Source of the DNA: MGBC131033 sp910585655
GTDB lineage: Bacteria; Bacillota; Clostridia; Lachnospirales; Lachnospiraceae
Assembly (NCBI GenBank): GCA_949502025.1
Contig: CATBCG010000086.1
Location: forward strand, 1-23,952
Reading direction: 5' to 3'
DNA length: 23,952 nucleotides
A program made the position numbers and the translations under genes. How positions within the stretch are numbered: position 1 is the first letter of the stretch; each line of letters begins with the position of its first letter. Of this stretch, positions 8,191-15,346 are shown piece by piece. The notes beneath the pieces are model-generated. The model saw only the letters and a program-made list of their open reading frames with translations. It ran no database searches and was not told where the DNA came from.

Positions 8191-8230
8191 ATTCTTTATC
8201 ATACTTTTTCGTTAGGTTAAAAAATATCTA

Positions 8231-8243
8231 TCATTTTTGACCT
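8231..8243 (-). promoter_or_regulatory. Candidate AraC-type operator, distal copy, operon promoter
   Basis: Plus-strand TCATTTTTGACCT, 12 of 13 identical to the copy at 1933-1945. It lies between the divergent operon and MATE promoters and could affect either. Confidence 0.4.
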
Positions 8244-8274
8244 AGCCAAAAAAGAAAATACTTGAGAATCCCTC

Positions 8275-8303
8275 TTGACAGAAACAACATTTTGTATTTG
8301 AAT
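8275..8303 (+). promoter_or_regulatory. Candidate promoter of the MATE gene
   Basis: A perfect -35 TTGACA (8275-8280) is followed after 17 bases by TTGAAT (8298-8303), a 4/6 match to the -10 consensus. The MATE ATG lies about 48 bases further on. Confidence 0.4.
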
Positions 8304-8350
8304 AGACAGGTAGCACAAAGATTATTATATATAGAAAGAAGTCTTGGTTT

Positions 8351-9706
8351 ATGAAAAAGCAAAGCTATGAAATCGACATGTGTCACGGACCGCTGCTTGG
8401 GAAAATACTACTCTTTTCCCTGCCTCTGATGCTCTCTAGCATCCTCCAGCTTCTCTTTAACGCTGCCGATATGATCGTCGTCGGGCGTTATGCCGGAAGC
8501 CAGGCGCTGGCTGCGGTCGGAGCTACCGGAGCCTTAATCAACCTTTTGATCAACGTCTTTATGGGTCTTTCCGTAGGCGTCAACGTCATGGTAGCACGTT
8601 ATTATGGCGGCAAAAAAGAGGAAGCCGTCAGCGAAACCGTCCACACGGCTGTTCTGACCAGTCTGATTTCCGGCGTTATTCTAACCGTCCTGGGGATTAC
8701 TCTTTGTCATCCGCTGCTGGCTCTGATGGGAACCCCGGAGGACGTTATCGACCAGTCCACCGTCTATATGCGGATTTATTTTGCCGGAATGCCTGTCATT
8801 ATGCTCTATAACTTTGGCAGCTCGATTCTGCGGGCAATCGGCGATACCAAACGTCCTCTTTATTTTCTGACGCTGGCTGGTGTTGTCAATGTTATCTTAA
8901 ATCTGTTTTTTGTTATTGTGTTACATATGGGCGTCGCCGGTGTCGCTACTGCAACCGTGCTGTCCCAATGTATTTCTGCTTTCTTGATTTTGCTGTGCCT
9001 GATGAGAAGTGACGGCTGTTTTCGTCTCTATTTAAAAAAGCTCCGCTTCCATTGGAAACGTTTGGCACCGATCATGCAGATTGGGCTTCCGGCTGGGCTG
9101 CAGGGTGCGATTTTCTCACTCTCAAACGTTTTGATCCAGTCTTCGGTCAACTCCTTCGGTTCGGTGGTAATGGCTGGCAATACTGCTGCCGCCAATATTG
9201 AGGGCTTTGTCTATGTAGCGATGAATGCCTTCCATCAGACCGCTTTAAGCTTTACCAGTCAAAACTTCGGCGCACGGAATTTTGACCGTATCAAAAAGAT
9301 TTTTCTGCTGTGTGTCCTTTGTGTCACTGTTACCGGGCTGCTGCTTGGCATCGGAGCATGGCTGTTTGGCGCACCGCTGCTTGGTATTTATACCGACAAT
9401 CCAGAAGTAGTCAAATTCGGTATGCTCCGACTCTCCATTATCTGTACGACCTACTTTACCTGCGGCATAATGGATGTGATGGTCGGCTTTCTCCGCGGCG
9501 TCGGTTCCTCTATTATGCCGATGATCGTTTCTCTGGCAGGAGCCTGCGGACTACGAATTATCTGGATTTTTACAATTTTCCAATGGAACCGTACGATGAC
9601 GACCCTCTACATCTCCTATCCGGTTTCCTGGACTCTGACTGCCAGCGTGCATATGATCTGCTTCTTTATCCTCTTTGGCAAGCTGCAGAAAACTCACGCG
9701 GAATAG
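8351..9706 (+). CDS. MATE-family multidrug/toxin efflux transporter
   Basis: A 451-residue, very hydrophobic protein with about 12 predicted membrane helices in two similar halves, as in cation-coupled MATE exporters (usual length 440-460). Family-typical stretches are GKILLFSLPLMLSSILQLLF near residue 17, NAADMIVVGRYAG, NLLINVFMGLSVGVNVMVA and, starting the second half, IMQIGLPAGLQGAIFSLSNV. It would export drugs or metabolites across the cytoplasmic membrane. The transported compound cannot be read from sequence. It is divergent from the C-glycoside operon and shares its intergenic region, so release of an aglycone is a possible but unsupported role. The ribosome binding site (AGAAAGAAG) is modest. 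A strong terminator follows. Confidence 0.93.
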   Translation: MKKQSYEIDMCHGPLLGKILLFSLPLMLSSILQLLFNAADMIVVGRYAGSQALAAVGATGALINLLINVFMGLSVGVNVMVARYYGGKKEEAVSETVHTAVLTSLISGVILTVLGITLCHPLLALMGTPEDVIDQSTVYMRIYFAGMPVIMLYNFGSSILRAIGDTKRPLYFLTLAGVVNVILNLFFVIVLHMGVAGVATATVLSQCISAFLILLCLMRSDGCFRLYLKKLRFHWKRLAPIMQIGLPAGLQGAIFSLSNVLIQSSVNSFGSVVMAGNTAAANIEGFVYVAMNAFHQTALSFTSQNFGARNFDRIKKIFLLCVLCVTVTGLLLGIGAWLFGAPLLGIYTDNPEVVKFGMLRLSIICTTYFTCGIMDVMVGFLRGVGSSIMPMIVSLAGACGLRIIWIFTIFQWNRTMTTLYISYPVSWTLTASVHMICFFILFGKLQKTHAE

Positions 9707-9714
9707 CGTATTAC

Positions 9715-9757
9715 AAACAAAGAAAAAGAGCCATATTGCGGCTCTTTTTCTTTGTTT
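9715..9757. terminator. Bidirectional intrinsic terminator between MATE and the DUF4143 remnant
   Basis: A perfect 18-bp stem (arms 9715-9732 and 9740-9757, 7-base loop) with A-rich and T-rich flanks lies between two convergent genes. It can end transcription from both sides. Confidence 0.85.
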
Positions 9758-9761
9758 ATTG

Positions 9762-10325
9762 TTATAACGCTGCCACCGGAAAGCACCAGGCTTTGCGGCT
9801 ATACGGCAATAGTTCGTCTGTCATACATAAAATCACGCCGGGCTGTACCTTCAGCCCTAACCTTTCGAGGGCAGAAAAATGTCTGTCTGCCTGGTGCGGC
9901 GTCTTTGCTTTTTTTATTTCTATAGGATATACCTGATCTCCCTCTACTACCAGTAAATCGATTTCCCGCTGGTAAGTATCCCGGTAGTAATAAAGATCGG
10001 GGCGTTTCCCGGCATTAAAATAGCTTTTGACGATTTCACTGACCACATAGGTTTCTAAAAATGCTCCGGCCATCGCCCCATATTGTATGGTTTCCGCACT
10101 TGGCCAACGACAAAGATACGCCACCAGTCCGGTATCCAAAAAATATAGTTTAGGTGTCTTTACCAGGCGATTTGTCAGATTAGTGGAATAAGGTCGCAGA
10201 AGAAACAACACTCCGGAACGCTCTAAAATGGATACCCACTCCTTGGCAGTCGGCGCTGAAATACCAATTGCTTTGGCAATTTCGTTGTATCTTAGCTCCT
10301 GTGACGTTCTGGCTGCCAGAAACAC
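9762..10325 (-). pseudogene. 5'-truncated DUF4143 ATPase (remnant)
   Basis: The frame encodes only the C-terminal half of a DUF4143-type AAA+ protein. A winged-helix-like part reads LRYNEIAKAIGISAPTAKEW, followed by the family hallmark KLYFLDTGLVAYL. A PD-(D/E)XK-like end reads REIDLLVVEG then YPIEIKKA. Intact members have 380-450 residues with an N-terminal Walker A/B ATPase domain, which is absent here. Upstream the frame is open only a few codons (IYDFLV), and an in-frame TAG stop lies within about 15 codons of the 10325 start. The start at 10325 is a GTG with no convincing ribosome binding site. The lost half probably went in a deletion at about 10350. The intact family is often a standalone accessory gene of unknown role. 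Confidence 0.75.
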
Positions 10326-10444
10326 CAGAAAATCATAAATGCCCTGCCTCCTCTGCCTTTCCTACTTTTTATCTTTGTCATTTTGCACGAATATTTTTTC
10401 TTTTTTTCAACATTTCTGTCCTATTTATTTCCAACATATCCTGT

Positions 10445-10450
10445 TATAGT
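10445..10450 (+). promoter_or_regulatory. Candidate -10 box of the carboxylesterase gene
   Basis: TATAGT lies 60 bases upstream of the esterase ATG, after an AT-rich stretch. No strong -35 box is seen. Confidence 0.3.
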
Positions 10451-10509
10451 AAAAAGCGAAGGTAAAAATATTTTTTACTCCACTATCATAGAAAACGGAG
10501 GAATGAGTT

Positions 10510-12075
10510 ATGCCAAACACATTTTTATGCAACGCAGACGAGCCTGTCGTACAGACTACGGCTGGTAAGCTGCGTGGTTATCAGTTTAACGGAACTTATA
10601 TTTTCAAAGGGGTAAAATACGCTACTGCAAAGCGTTTTATGCAGCCGGTACCGGTAGAGCCTTGGGAGGGAATCAAGGACGCTACTTCTTTTGGCTTTGT
10701 TTGCCCGCTGATGAATAAGGAAACGCCAAACGGCGAGGTTATGGTACCTCACGCTTACTGGCCACAGGATGAAAACTGCCAGAACTTAAATATCTGGACA
10801 CAGCATCTTTGCGAAAAAGCTAAAAAGCCGGTTCTTGTATGGCTGCATGGCGGTGGATTTTCTGCTGGTTCTGCGATTGAGCAGGTCGCTTATGACGGCA
10901 ATAACATGAGCCGCGAGGGCGACGTAGTAGTCGTTACCGTCAATCATCGTCTGAATATCCTTGGTTATTTGGATTTGGAACCATTTGGAGAGAAATATAA
11001 AAACTCTGCCAATGCGGGAAGCGCCGACTTAGTAGCTGCCCTTCAGTGGATTCATGATAACATCGCCAAATTCGGTGGAGATCCGGAAAATGTAACGATC
11101 TTTGGTCAGTCCGGCGGCGGTATGAAAGTAACCTCTTTGATGCAGATGCCAGCCGCAGACGGCTTATTCCATAAAGGTATTGTCATGAGTGGCGTTGCCG
11201 GCGCAGAAATGGGTTCCCCGAAGGATCAGAACGGCACCGAAATCGTAACTGCTATCTTAAAGGAACTTGGTTTAGAGACATCCGAAATCGAAAAGCTGGA
11301 AACCATTCCTTACCCACAGTTATGTGAAGCTTATGGGAAAGTGGCACCTGCCATCCGTGCAAAGGGCGGCTATGTCGGCTGCAGCCCAATGATCAATGAT
11401 TACTACTTAGGCGAGCCGCATTTAGAGGGATTCCGTGAACATAGCAAGACGATCCCGTTGATGGTAGGAACGGTTATCAGCGAGTTTGGCTTTATGCCGA
11501 CTGGCTTTAATAAATACGAAATGTCCGAGCAGGATATGAAGGATGTTCTGGGCAAACGTTTTGGCGCTGAAAATGTAGATAAGCTGATCGAGCTGTTTGC
11601 AGAGGCTTATCCGGGCAAATTGCCGGTAGACATGCTCTTCTTAGATTCCATGTTCCGTCCGTCCTCTAAGGATCTGGTTCGTAAGAAAGCACAATATACC
11701 GAAGCTCCAACCTATTCTTACCTGTTTGCTTTTGAATTCCCATACGAACACGGCAAACCAGCATGGCATTGTTCCGATATTGCGTTCTTCTTCCATAACA
11801 TCGATCTCGTTCCGGTTGCCAACGTACCAGGAGTATCCGACAAGCTGCAAGAGCAAATCTTCCAGGCTGTGATGAATTTTGCCCAGACAGGCAATCCAAA
11901 TCATCCAGAGCTGCCGGAATGGCCTGTTTGCAAGCCGGATGACGAAGCAACGATGATCTTTGACCGTACCTGTGAGGTAAGGCATAATTTCGATGATAAG
12001 CTGCTTCCGTTCCACGCTTCCGTTACTCCGAAATTCCGTTTCGGCGCAGAGGAAGGCAATAACGTACAGCACTGA
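10510..12075 (+). CDS. Type-B carboxylesterase/lipase family protein
   Basis: A 521-residue alpha/beta hydrolase of the carboxylesterase/cholinesterase family. The oxyanion hole is H113-G-G-G in VWLHGGGFSAGSA. The nucleophile elbow is G199-Q-S201-G-G-G. The probable acid is E325 (VISEFGF) and the base is H420 in PAWHCSDIAFFF, matching the family's GAxHxxD pattern. No signal peptide is seen, so it should be cytoplasmic and hydrolyse carboxyl esters. The physiological substrate is unknown, and acylated plant glycosides are only one possibility. GGAGG lies eight bases upstream of this ATG. The ATG at 10503 is out of frame and too close to that site. The gene is monocistronic, with its own terminator. 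Confidence 0.92.
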   Translation: MPNTFLCNADEPVVQTTAGKLRGYQFNGTYIFKGVKYATAKRFMQPVPVEPWEGIKDATSFGFVCPLMNKETPNGEVMVPHAYWPQDENCQNLNIWTQHLCEKAKKPVLVWLHGGGFSAGSAIEQVAYDGNNMSREGDVVVVTVNHRLNILGYLDLEPFGEKYKNSANAGSADLVAALQWIHDNIAKFGGDPENVTIFGQSGGGMKVTSLMQMPAADGLFHKGIVMSGVAGAEMGSPKDQNGTEIVTAILKELGLETSEIEKLETIPYPQLCEAYGKVAPAIRAKGGYVGCSPMINDYYLGEPHLEGFREHSKTIPLMVGTVISEFGFMPTGFNKYEMSEQDMKDVLGKRFGAENVDKLIELFAEAYPGKLPVDMLFLDSMFRPSSKDLVRKKAQYTEAPTYSYLFAFEFPYEHGKPAWHCSDIAFFFHNIDLVPVANVPGVSDKLQEQIFQAVMNFAQTGNPNHPELPEWPVCKPDDEATMIFDRTCEVRHNFDDKLLPFHASVTPKFRFGAEEGNNVQH

Positions 12076-12120
12076 TTTTATTTCTGTTATTCCTGAATAT
12101 ACTTCATTATAAGGTCTTTT

Positions 12121-12149
12121 AAAAAGCAGTCATACTATGGCTGCTTTTT
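12121..12149 (+). terminator. Intrinsic terminator after the carboxylesterase gene
   Basis: Arms AAAAAGCAG (12121-12129) and CTGCTTTTT (12141-12149) are a perfect 9-bp inverted repeat with an 11-base loop, ending in a T-run. Confidence 0.75.
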
Positions 12150-12194
12150 ATTTGTTCTGTGATTGGAAAAGTTCTCCAAACTTCCCTATCGTAC

Positions 12195-12225
12195 AAAAAC
12201 AGCGCAGTCTTTTTTGACTACGCTG
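12195..12225 (-). terminator. Intrinsic terminator after the coiled-coil gene
   Basis: On the minus strand a 10-bp stem with one mismatch (12225-12216 and 12209-12200, loop of six A) is followed by TTTTT (12199-12195). It lies about 40 bases past the coiled-coil gene stop. Confidence 0.75.
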
Positions 12226-12264
12226 CCTGTTCTCTCTATCATCACTTTCAGAAACAATCCGCCA

Positions 12265-12759
12265 TTAAGCTGATTTCATTAACTCTTTTACATGTTTCTT
12301 TAACTGCTCTACTTCCTCAAGCAGATAATTTACTTTTACCTCATAAGCAAGATTTTTGTCCGCAACCGGAATCGCCTGATTTAATTTTCTGGTCAGATCT
12401 ACAAAATTTTCCGCTAACAACTGAATATTAGTACGAACACCATTTTCAAGCTGCAGTTCCACCTTTGTAGTCTTCTGTTCTATGATCTTCATCTGACCTT
12501 CTATTGTTTCCATCCGGGTTTCCAGCTCTTGTAATTCCTGTTTTGTCTCTTGTATCTCCTGCCGTAACTCCTGCTTTGTCTCTTGTATCTCCTGCCGTAA
12601 CTCCTGCTTTGTCTCCTGTATCTCCTGTTGCAGTTCTTGCTTTATCTCCTGCATCCCCTGTTGCAGTTCCTGCTTCGTCTCCTGTATCTCCTGCCGCAGA
12701 TCCTGCTTTATCCCTTGTATTTCCGATAAAATCAAATCCAGTTTCTCATGTTCGCTCAT
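12265..12759 (-). CDS. Hendecad-repeat coiled-coil protein, function unknown
   Basis: A 164-residue cytoplasmic protein with no signal peptide. Residues 12-77 are a run of 11-residue units of the form QEIQETKQELR/Q: five clear copies (23-77) and a degenerate one (12-22). The period of 11 rather than 7 predicts a weakly twisted, long coiled coil. A less regular coiled coil follows (ELETRMETIEGQMKIIEQ). The C-terminal part (about 110-164) is non-repetitive: LAENFVDLTRKLNQAIPVAD and LLEEVEQLKKHVKELM. AGGAGG precedes the ATG. It is monocistronic with its own terminator. I do not recognise a named family; similar proteins are found as unannotated genes in Clostridia. Confidence 0.75.
   Translation of the reverse strand: MSEHEKLDLILSEIQGIKQDLRQEIQETKQELQQGMQEIKQELQQEIQETKQELRQEIQETKQELRQEIQETKQELQELETRMETIEGQMKIIEQKTTKVELQLENGVRTNIQLLAENFVDLTRKLNQAIPVADKNLAYEVKVNYLLEEVEQLKKHVKELMKSA
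12529..12693 (-). repeat. 33-bp in-frame tandem repeat (five units)
   Basis: Five consecutive 33-base units encode residues 23-77 of the coiled-coil protein. The units are very similar at DNA level, including synonymous positions. This indicates recent duplication by slippage or unequal crossing over and a copy number that could vary between strains. Confidence 0.85.
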
Positions 12760-12855
12760 CTGCTACCCTCCTCCTTTTTCTTCTTCTTTTATTGTATCAG
12801 ATTTCAAATTATTTTCAAGCGTTTTTCTTCTCAATCACCCAAACTTTCCCATTTT

Positions 12856-12885
12856 AAAACCGGTGCTTTTGGCTGCACCGGTTTT
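12856..12885 (-). terminator. Terminator of the PadR-HAAS-DUF4097 operon
   Basis: A perfect 11-bp inverted repeat AAAACCGGTGC (12856-12866) and GCACCGGTTTT (12875-12885) with an 8-base loop lies past the DUF4097 stop and ends in TTTT on the minus strand. A second hairpin, AATTCCAC/GTGGAATT (12889-12907, 3-base loop), stands between it and the stop. Confidence 0.75.
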
Positions 12886-12924
12886 TGGAATTCCACTTTG
12901 TGGAATTTTATTTCACATTTTTAT

Positions 12925-13893
12925 TTATTCTTTATCCCGATAGATTAAGGTTATCGTCCCAACGCCGCAATCCAGATAAATCGTATCCGATGAGCCGTTC
13001 TCCAGCTTTGCGTCACTAGCGCCGGTATAAGAATGATGGTCGCCCAGTTTGATACTGCCCATTCCGCAGCTTACATCATAATTATAATCGCTTTCCTGTC
13101 CTGCTACAGCCAGTTCCACATTTCCCATTCCACAGTCGATATCCGTATCTCCGTTCAGGTAGACAGAACCTTTTATATCTCCCATTCCACACTCAATATC
13201 CAGATTGTTTCCACCAACACTTTGAAGTTCCAGGCTTCCCACCCCCACTTCAATACTACCCTCTTCCAAAATCTCTACGCTCTGGAGTGTAACATCGCCT
13301 ACTCCTAATTCCAAATCCGCGGAAAGGACGCCAAGCCCTTCTATATAGCTTTCTCCTGCTCCCAGTTCTATGGAAGCATATCGCAGCACCTTACCTGCCG
13401 GAATGGTAATATACAAAGTAGCCTCTTTTATGGAAGGAATCTCCAAACCCTCTTTCCAGTTCCAGCCCCAGCGTTCTTCTGCATTATAACTTAGATACCA
13501 CATATTCCCTGTTACTTCGGACTCCAATAACTCCAGATCCAGGTTATCTCCCCAAATGGCAAATTCCTCTCCTGGCAAAACGGTAACAGAAGCATAAGAA
13601 ATATCCCACTGCAGTTCCTCAATATCCTCTGTATAATGTATCTCCAGCTCATGCTCTCCCACCACTTCTATCTGCTCTGTGAAAGGTTCTTCCGTCAGTT
13701 CGTCCGTCTTTTCATCTGATCCGAACCAAAAAAACGGAAAACGAAAATGGATACCATGCACACTATGAATCTCTACCAATTCTCCTGCCGCTTCTACGGT
13801 TCCCCCAATACAAATCCCTGCAATGCTAAAAGCAGCGCCAAATATAATCGCCGCCAATGCAATAATGGCAGCCGTCTGATAAAATTTTTTCAT
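12925..13893 (-). CDS. DUF4097-family beta-repeat envelope protein
   Basis: A 322-residue protein with an N-terminal signal or membrane anchor (hydrophobic residues about 8-30). From about residue 100 to the end it forms regular beta repeats typical of DUF4097 (a right-handed beta-helix-like, adhesin-like fold). A Cys-Gly-Met-Gly motif recurs (CGMG three times, CGVG once). It should sit outside the membrane. It overlaps the HAAS gene by four bases (ATGA), so the two are translationally coupled. PadR, HAAS/DUF1700 and DUF4097 in this order form a common Firmicutes envelope-related operon. Its precise role is not established. Confidence 0.85.
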   Translation of the reverse strand: MKKFYQTAAIIALAAIIFGAAFSIAGICIGGTVEAAGELVEIHSVHGIHFRFPFFWFGSDEKTDELTEEPFTEQIEVVGEHELEIHYTEDIEELQWDISYASVTVLPGEEFAIWGDNLDLELLESEVTGNMWYLSYNAEERWGWNWKEGLEIPSIKEATLYITIPAGKVLRYASIELGAGESYIEGLGVLSADLELGVGDVTLQSVEILEEGSIEVGVGSLELQSVGGNNLDIECGMGDIKGSVYLNGDTDIDCGMGNVELAVAGQESDYNYDVSCGMGSIKLGDHHSYTGASDAKLENGSSDTIYLDCGVGTITLIYRDKE

Positions 13894-14768
13894 GCCATGT
13901 TCTCTCCCTTCTGAAATGGAAGTCTACAAAGGGAAACAAATCCCTTTGCCAACATTGGAAGAATGGTTTTAAATACAAATGCTGTTGCAATCAGGAACAA
14001 CATCCCTACCCCAAAGAACAAAAATCCGAGTCCGCACAGTAAAATTCCTGCCGGAGAAGCGGAAACGATATTAGCGATTCCAATTACTACCAATACCACT
14101 CCAGTCACCAAACAAGCTCCGGTAATCGCCACAAAACTAACTGCCACTCCAAAGATCGTTACCATTACACTTATAATCACGGCAATCACCGCAACTGCAA
14201 TCGCAGCCAGCGGGATAGAAAAGAGCAGCGCCAATATAATCAGAAGAGCTTTTGTCTCTCCACTCATTCCTTCCTTCTTCCTTTGCCCGGAATATCTATT
14301 CTGACTGGCTTTCCCGCCGGTCTTCGTATGATTTCCTATACTATCCGTATACGTCTCCTGACTTCTTTCTTTTTGGTAAAAGCTTTTATCGGCTTTGTTC
14401 TCTCTACTATCTCTGTCAGCCATCGTCTCGCTTTGGTATGCGCTCTCCTGCGCTCCCTCACTCTCTGCCGTCTGCTGTGAGACAATTTGTGTAACCCGAT
14501 CCAGTTCTAATTTTTTGTCGTTCTCTGCCGCTCCATGGTATCCGGTCTCGGTATAAACTCCGCCCTGCGCCAAATCACCGTATAAATTTTCCCTGATAAT
14601 CGCTGCGACCTGCTCCGGACTCCCTAGCTCCTCTAACGTCTGCGCCTCCTGTTCCAGACCGGCATCCTCCAAATATTCCTCATAATAGCTGACCGCTTCC
14701 GCCCGTTCCTCCTCTGGAAGATCGGCAAGCATTTGATTGAGCTGCCAGATAAATTCCTTCTTATCCAT
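13890..14768 (-). CDS. HAAS/DUF1700-domain membrane protein
   Basis: A 292-residue protein when started at the ATG at 14768. This start has AGGAGGG upstream and overlaps the PadR stop (ATGGATAA). A frame extension to 14786 adds six residues without a better site. Residues about 1-60 form the HAAS helical domain (KEFIWQLNQMLADLPEEER, then YYEEYLEDAG and LEELGSPEQVAAIIRENL). A polar linker covers about 80-165, and at least three membrane helices follow. HAAS domains are proposed to link PadR regulators to membrane proteins. Here it is coupled to both neighbours by overlapping starts and stops. Confidence 0.87.
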   Translation of the reverse strand: MDKKEFIWQLNQMLADLPEEERAEAVSYYEEYLEDAGLEQEAQTLEELGSPEQVAAIIRENLYGDLAQGGVYTETGYHGAAENDKKLELDRVTQIVSQQTAESEGAQESAYQSETMADRDSRENKADKSFYQKERSQETYTDSIGNHTKTGGKASQNRYSGQRKKEGMSGETKALLIILALLFSIPLAAIAVAVIAVIISVMVTIFGVAVSFVAITGACLVTGVVLVVIGIANIVSASPAGILLCGLGFLFFGVGMLFLIATAFVFKTILPMLAKGFVSLCRLPFQKGENMA

Positions 14769-15087
14769 TTTCTCTCCCTCCTGCAAACATCACATTGATT
14801 TTTTCCGAATAACGTCTCCATTCTTCTATATACATAGCAAGCTGCACCCTGCCCCGCTCTGTTATCCGGTAATATCTCCGGTTCCTGCCGTCGCACTGGA
14901 CATCATATGCCTCCAGGCAGCTATCCTTCTGCAATCGACGCAAAACCGGATATAAGGTAGACTCGGAAACCTCAATAGCTTTTCTAACATCCTGCGTAAT
15001 CTTATAGCCGTAGGTTCCCTCCTGCTCCTTTGAGACGGCAGCCAGCACAATTACATCCAGCAATGCCGCTCCGGTATTAAATACCAT
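14761..15087 (-). CDS. PadR-family transcriptional regulator
   Basis: A 108-residue winged-helix repressor. The N-terminal helix-turn-helix reads GYKITQDVRKAIEVSESTLYPVLRRLQKD and the wing reads YRITERGRVQLAMYIEEW, both typical of short PadR proteins. GGAG lies upstream of the ATG. It is the first gene of a three-gene operon, and a perfect palindrome covers its own promoter, so autorepression is the simplest model. The inducing signal is unknown; in this operon type cell-envelope stress is usually suspected. Confidence 0.9.
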   Translation of the reverse strand: MVFNTGAALLDVIVLAAVSKEQEGTYGYKITQDVRKAIEVSESTLYPVLRRLQKDSCLEAYDVQCDGRNRRYYRITERGRVQLAMYIEEWRRYSEKINVMFAGGRENG

Positions 15088-15155
15088 CCCATCATCTCCT
15101 GACCTCGTTGCTGTTGGACAAATATCCTATCTCATCTGATATTATATCTTTTCGT

Positions 15156-15176
15156 ATATTATATGTCATATAATAT
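15156..15176. promoter_or_regulatory. Palindromic operator, probably for the PadR protein
   Basis: Arms ATATTATATG (15156-15165) and CATATAATAT (15167-15176) flank one central base and match perfectly. The palindrome covers the -10 box and most of the spacer of the PadR promoter, where a bound repressor would block polymerase. Assignment to PadR is an inference from position and from the ATGT/ACAT-like core common to PadR sites. Confidence 0.6.
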
Positions 15177-15186
15177 TATTTGTCAA
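15158..15186 (-). promoter_or_regulatory. Consensus sigma-A promoter of the PadR operon
   Basis: On the minus strand TTGACA (15186-15181) and TATAAT (15163-15158) are both perfect and are separated by exactly 17 bases. This is the best promoter in the window. Confidence 0.85.
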
Positions 15187-15196
15187 CTATAAAGTA

Positions 15197-15225
15197 TTGC
15201 AAATTTCTAAAAGAAACGTTACAAT
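15197..15225 (+). promoter_or_regulatory. Candidate promoter of the GH3 gene
   Basis: TTGCAA (15197-15202) and TACAAT (15220-15225) are separated by 17 bases. The -35 box is only 10 bases from the divergent PadR -35 box. Transcription would begin near 15232, which argues for a start codon downstream of that point. Confidence 0.5.
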
Positions 15226-15346
15226 ACTTTTACACTATCATTTTATATTATGCTATCCAAACAGCTATATACCGACAACCGTTTGCCGGCAGATACCAAT
15301 TCAGGAAAGGAAAAGCCGAATCAAAGCCGTTCGGCAGGTAATTACT

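Noticed and set aside
9310..9936. Plus-strand 208-codon frame crossing the end of the MATE gene
   Set aside because: It runs out of frame through MATE, the terminator hairpin and the DUF4143 remnant, so it cannot be a real gene.
12529..12693. CRISPR array
   Set aside because: The 33-base units are directly adjacent with no spacers, and they are in frame within a coding sequence.
12504..12857. Plus-strand 117-codon Pro/Ala/Ser/Val-rich repetitive frame
   Set aside because: It is the antisense shadow of the 33-bp coiled-coil repeat and has no ribosome binding site.
15197..15346. N-terminal extension of the GH3 protein from a TTG
   Set aside because: The TTG is part of a likely -35 box, and the encoded 50 residues do not look like a signal peptide. 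The GTG at 15347 directly precedes a normal membrane anchor.
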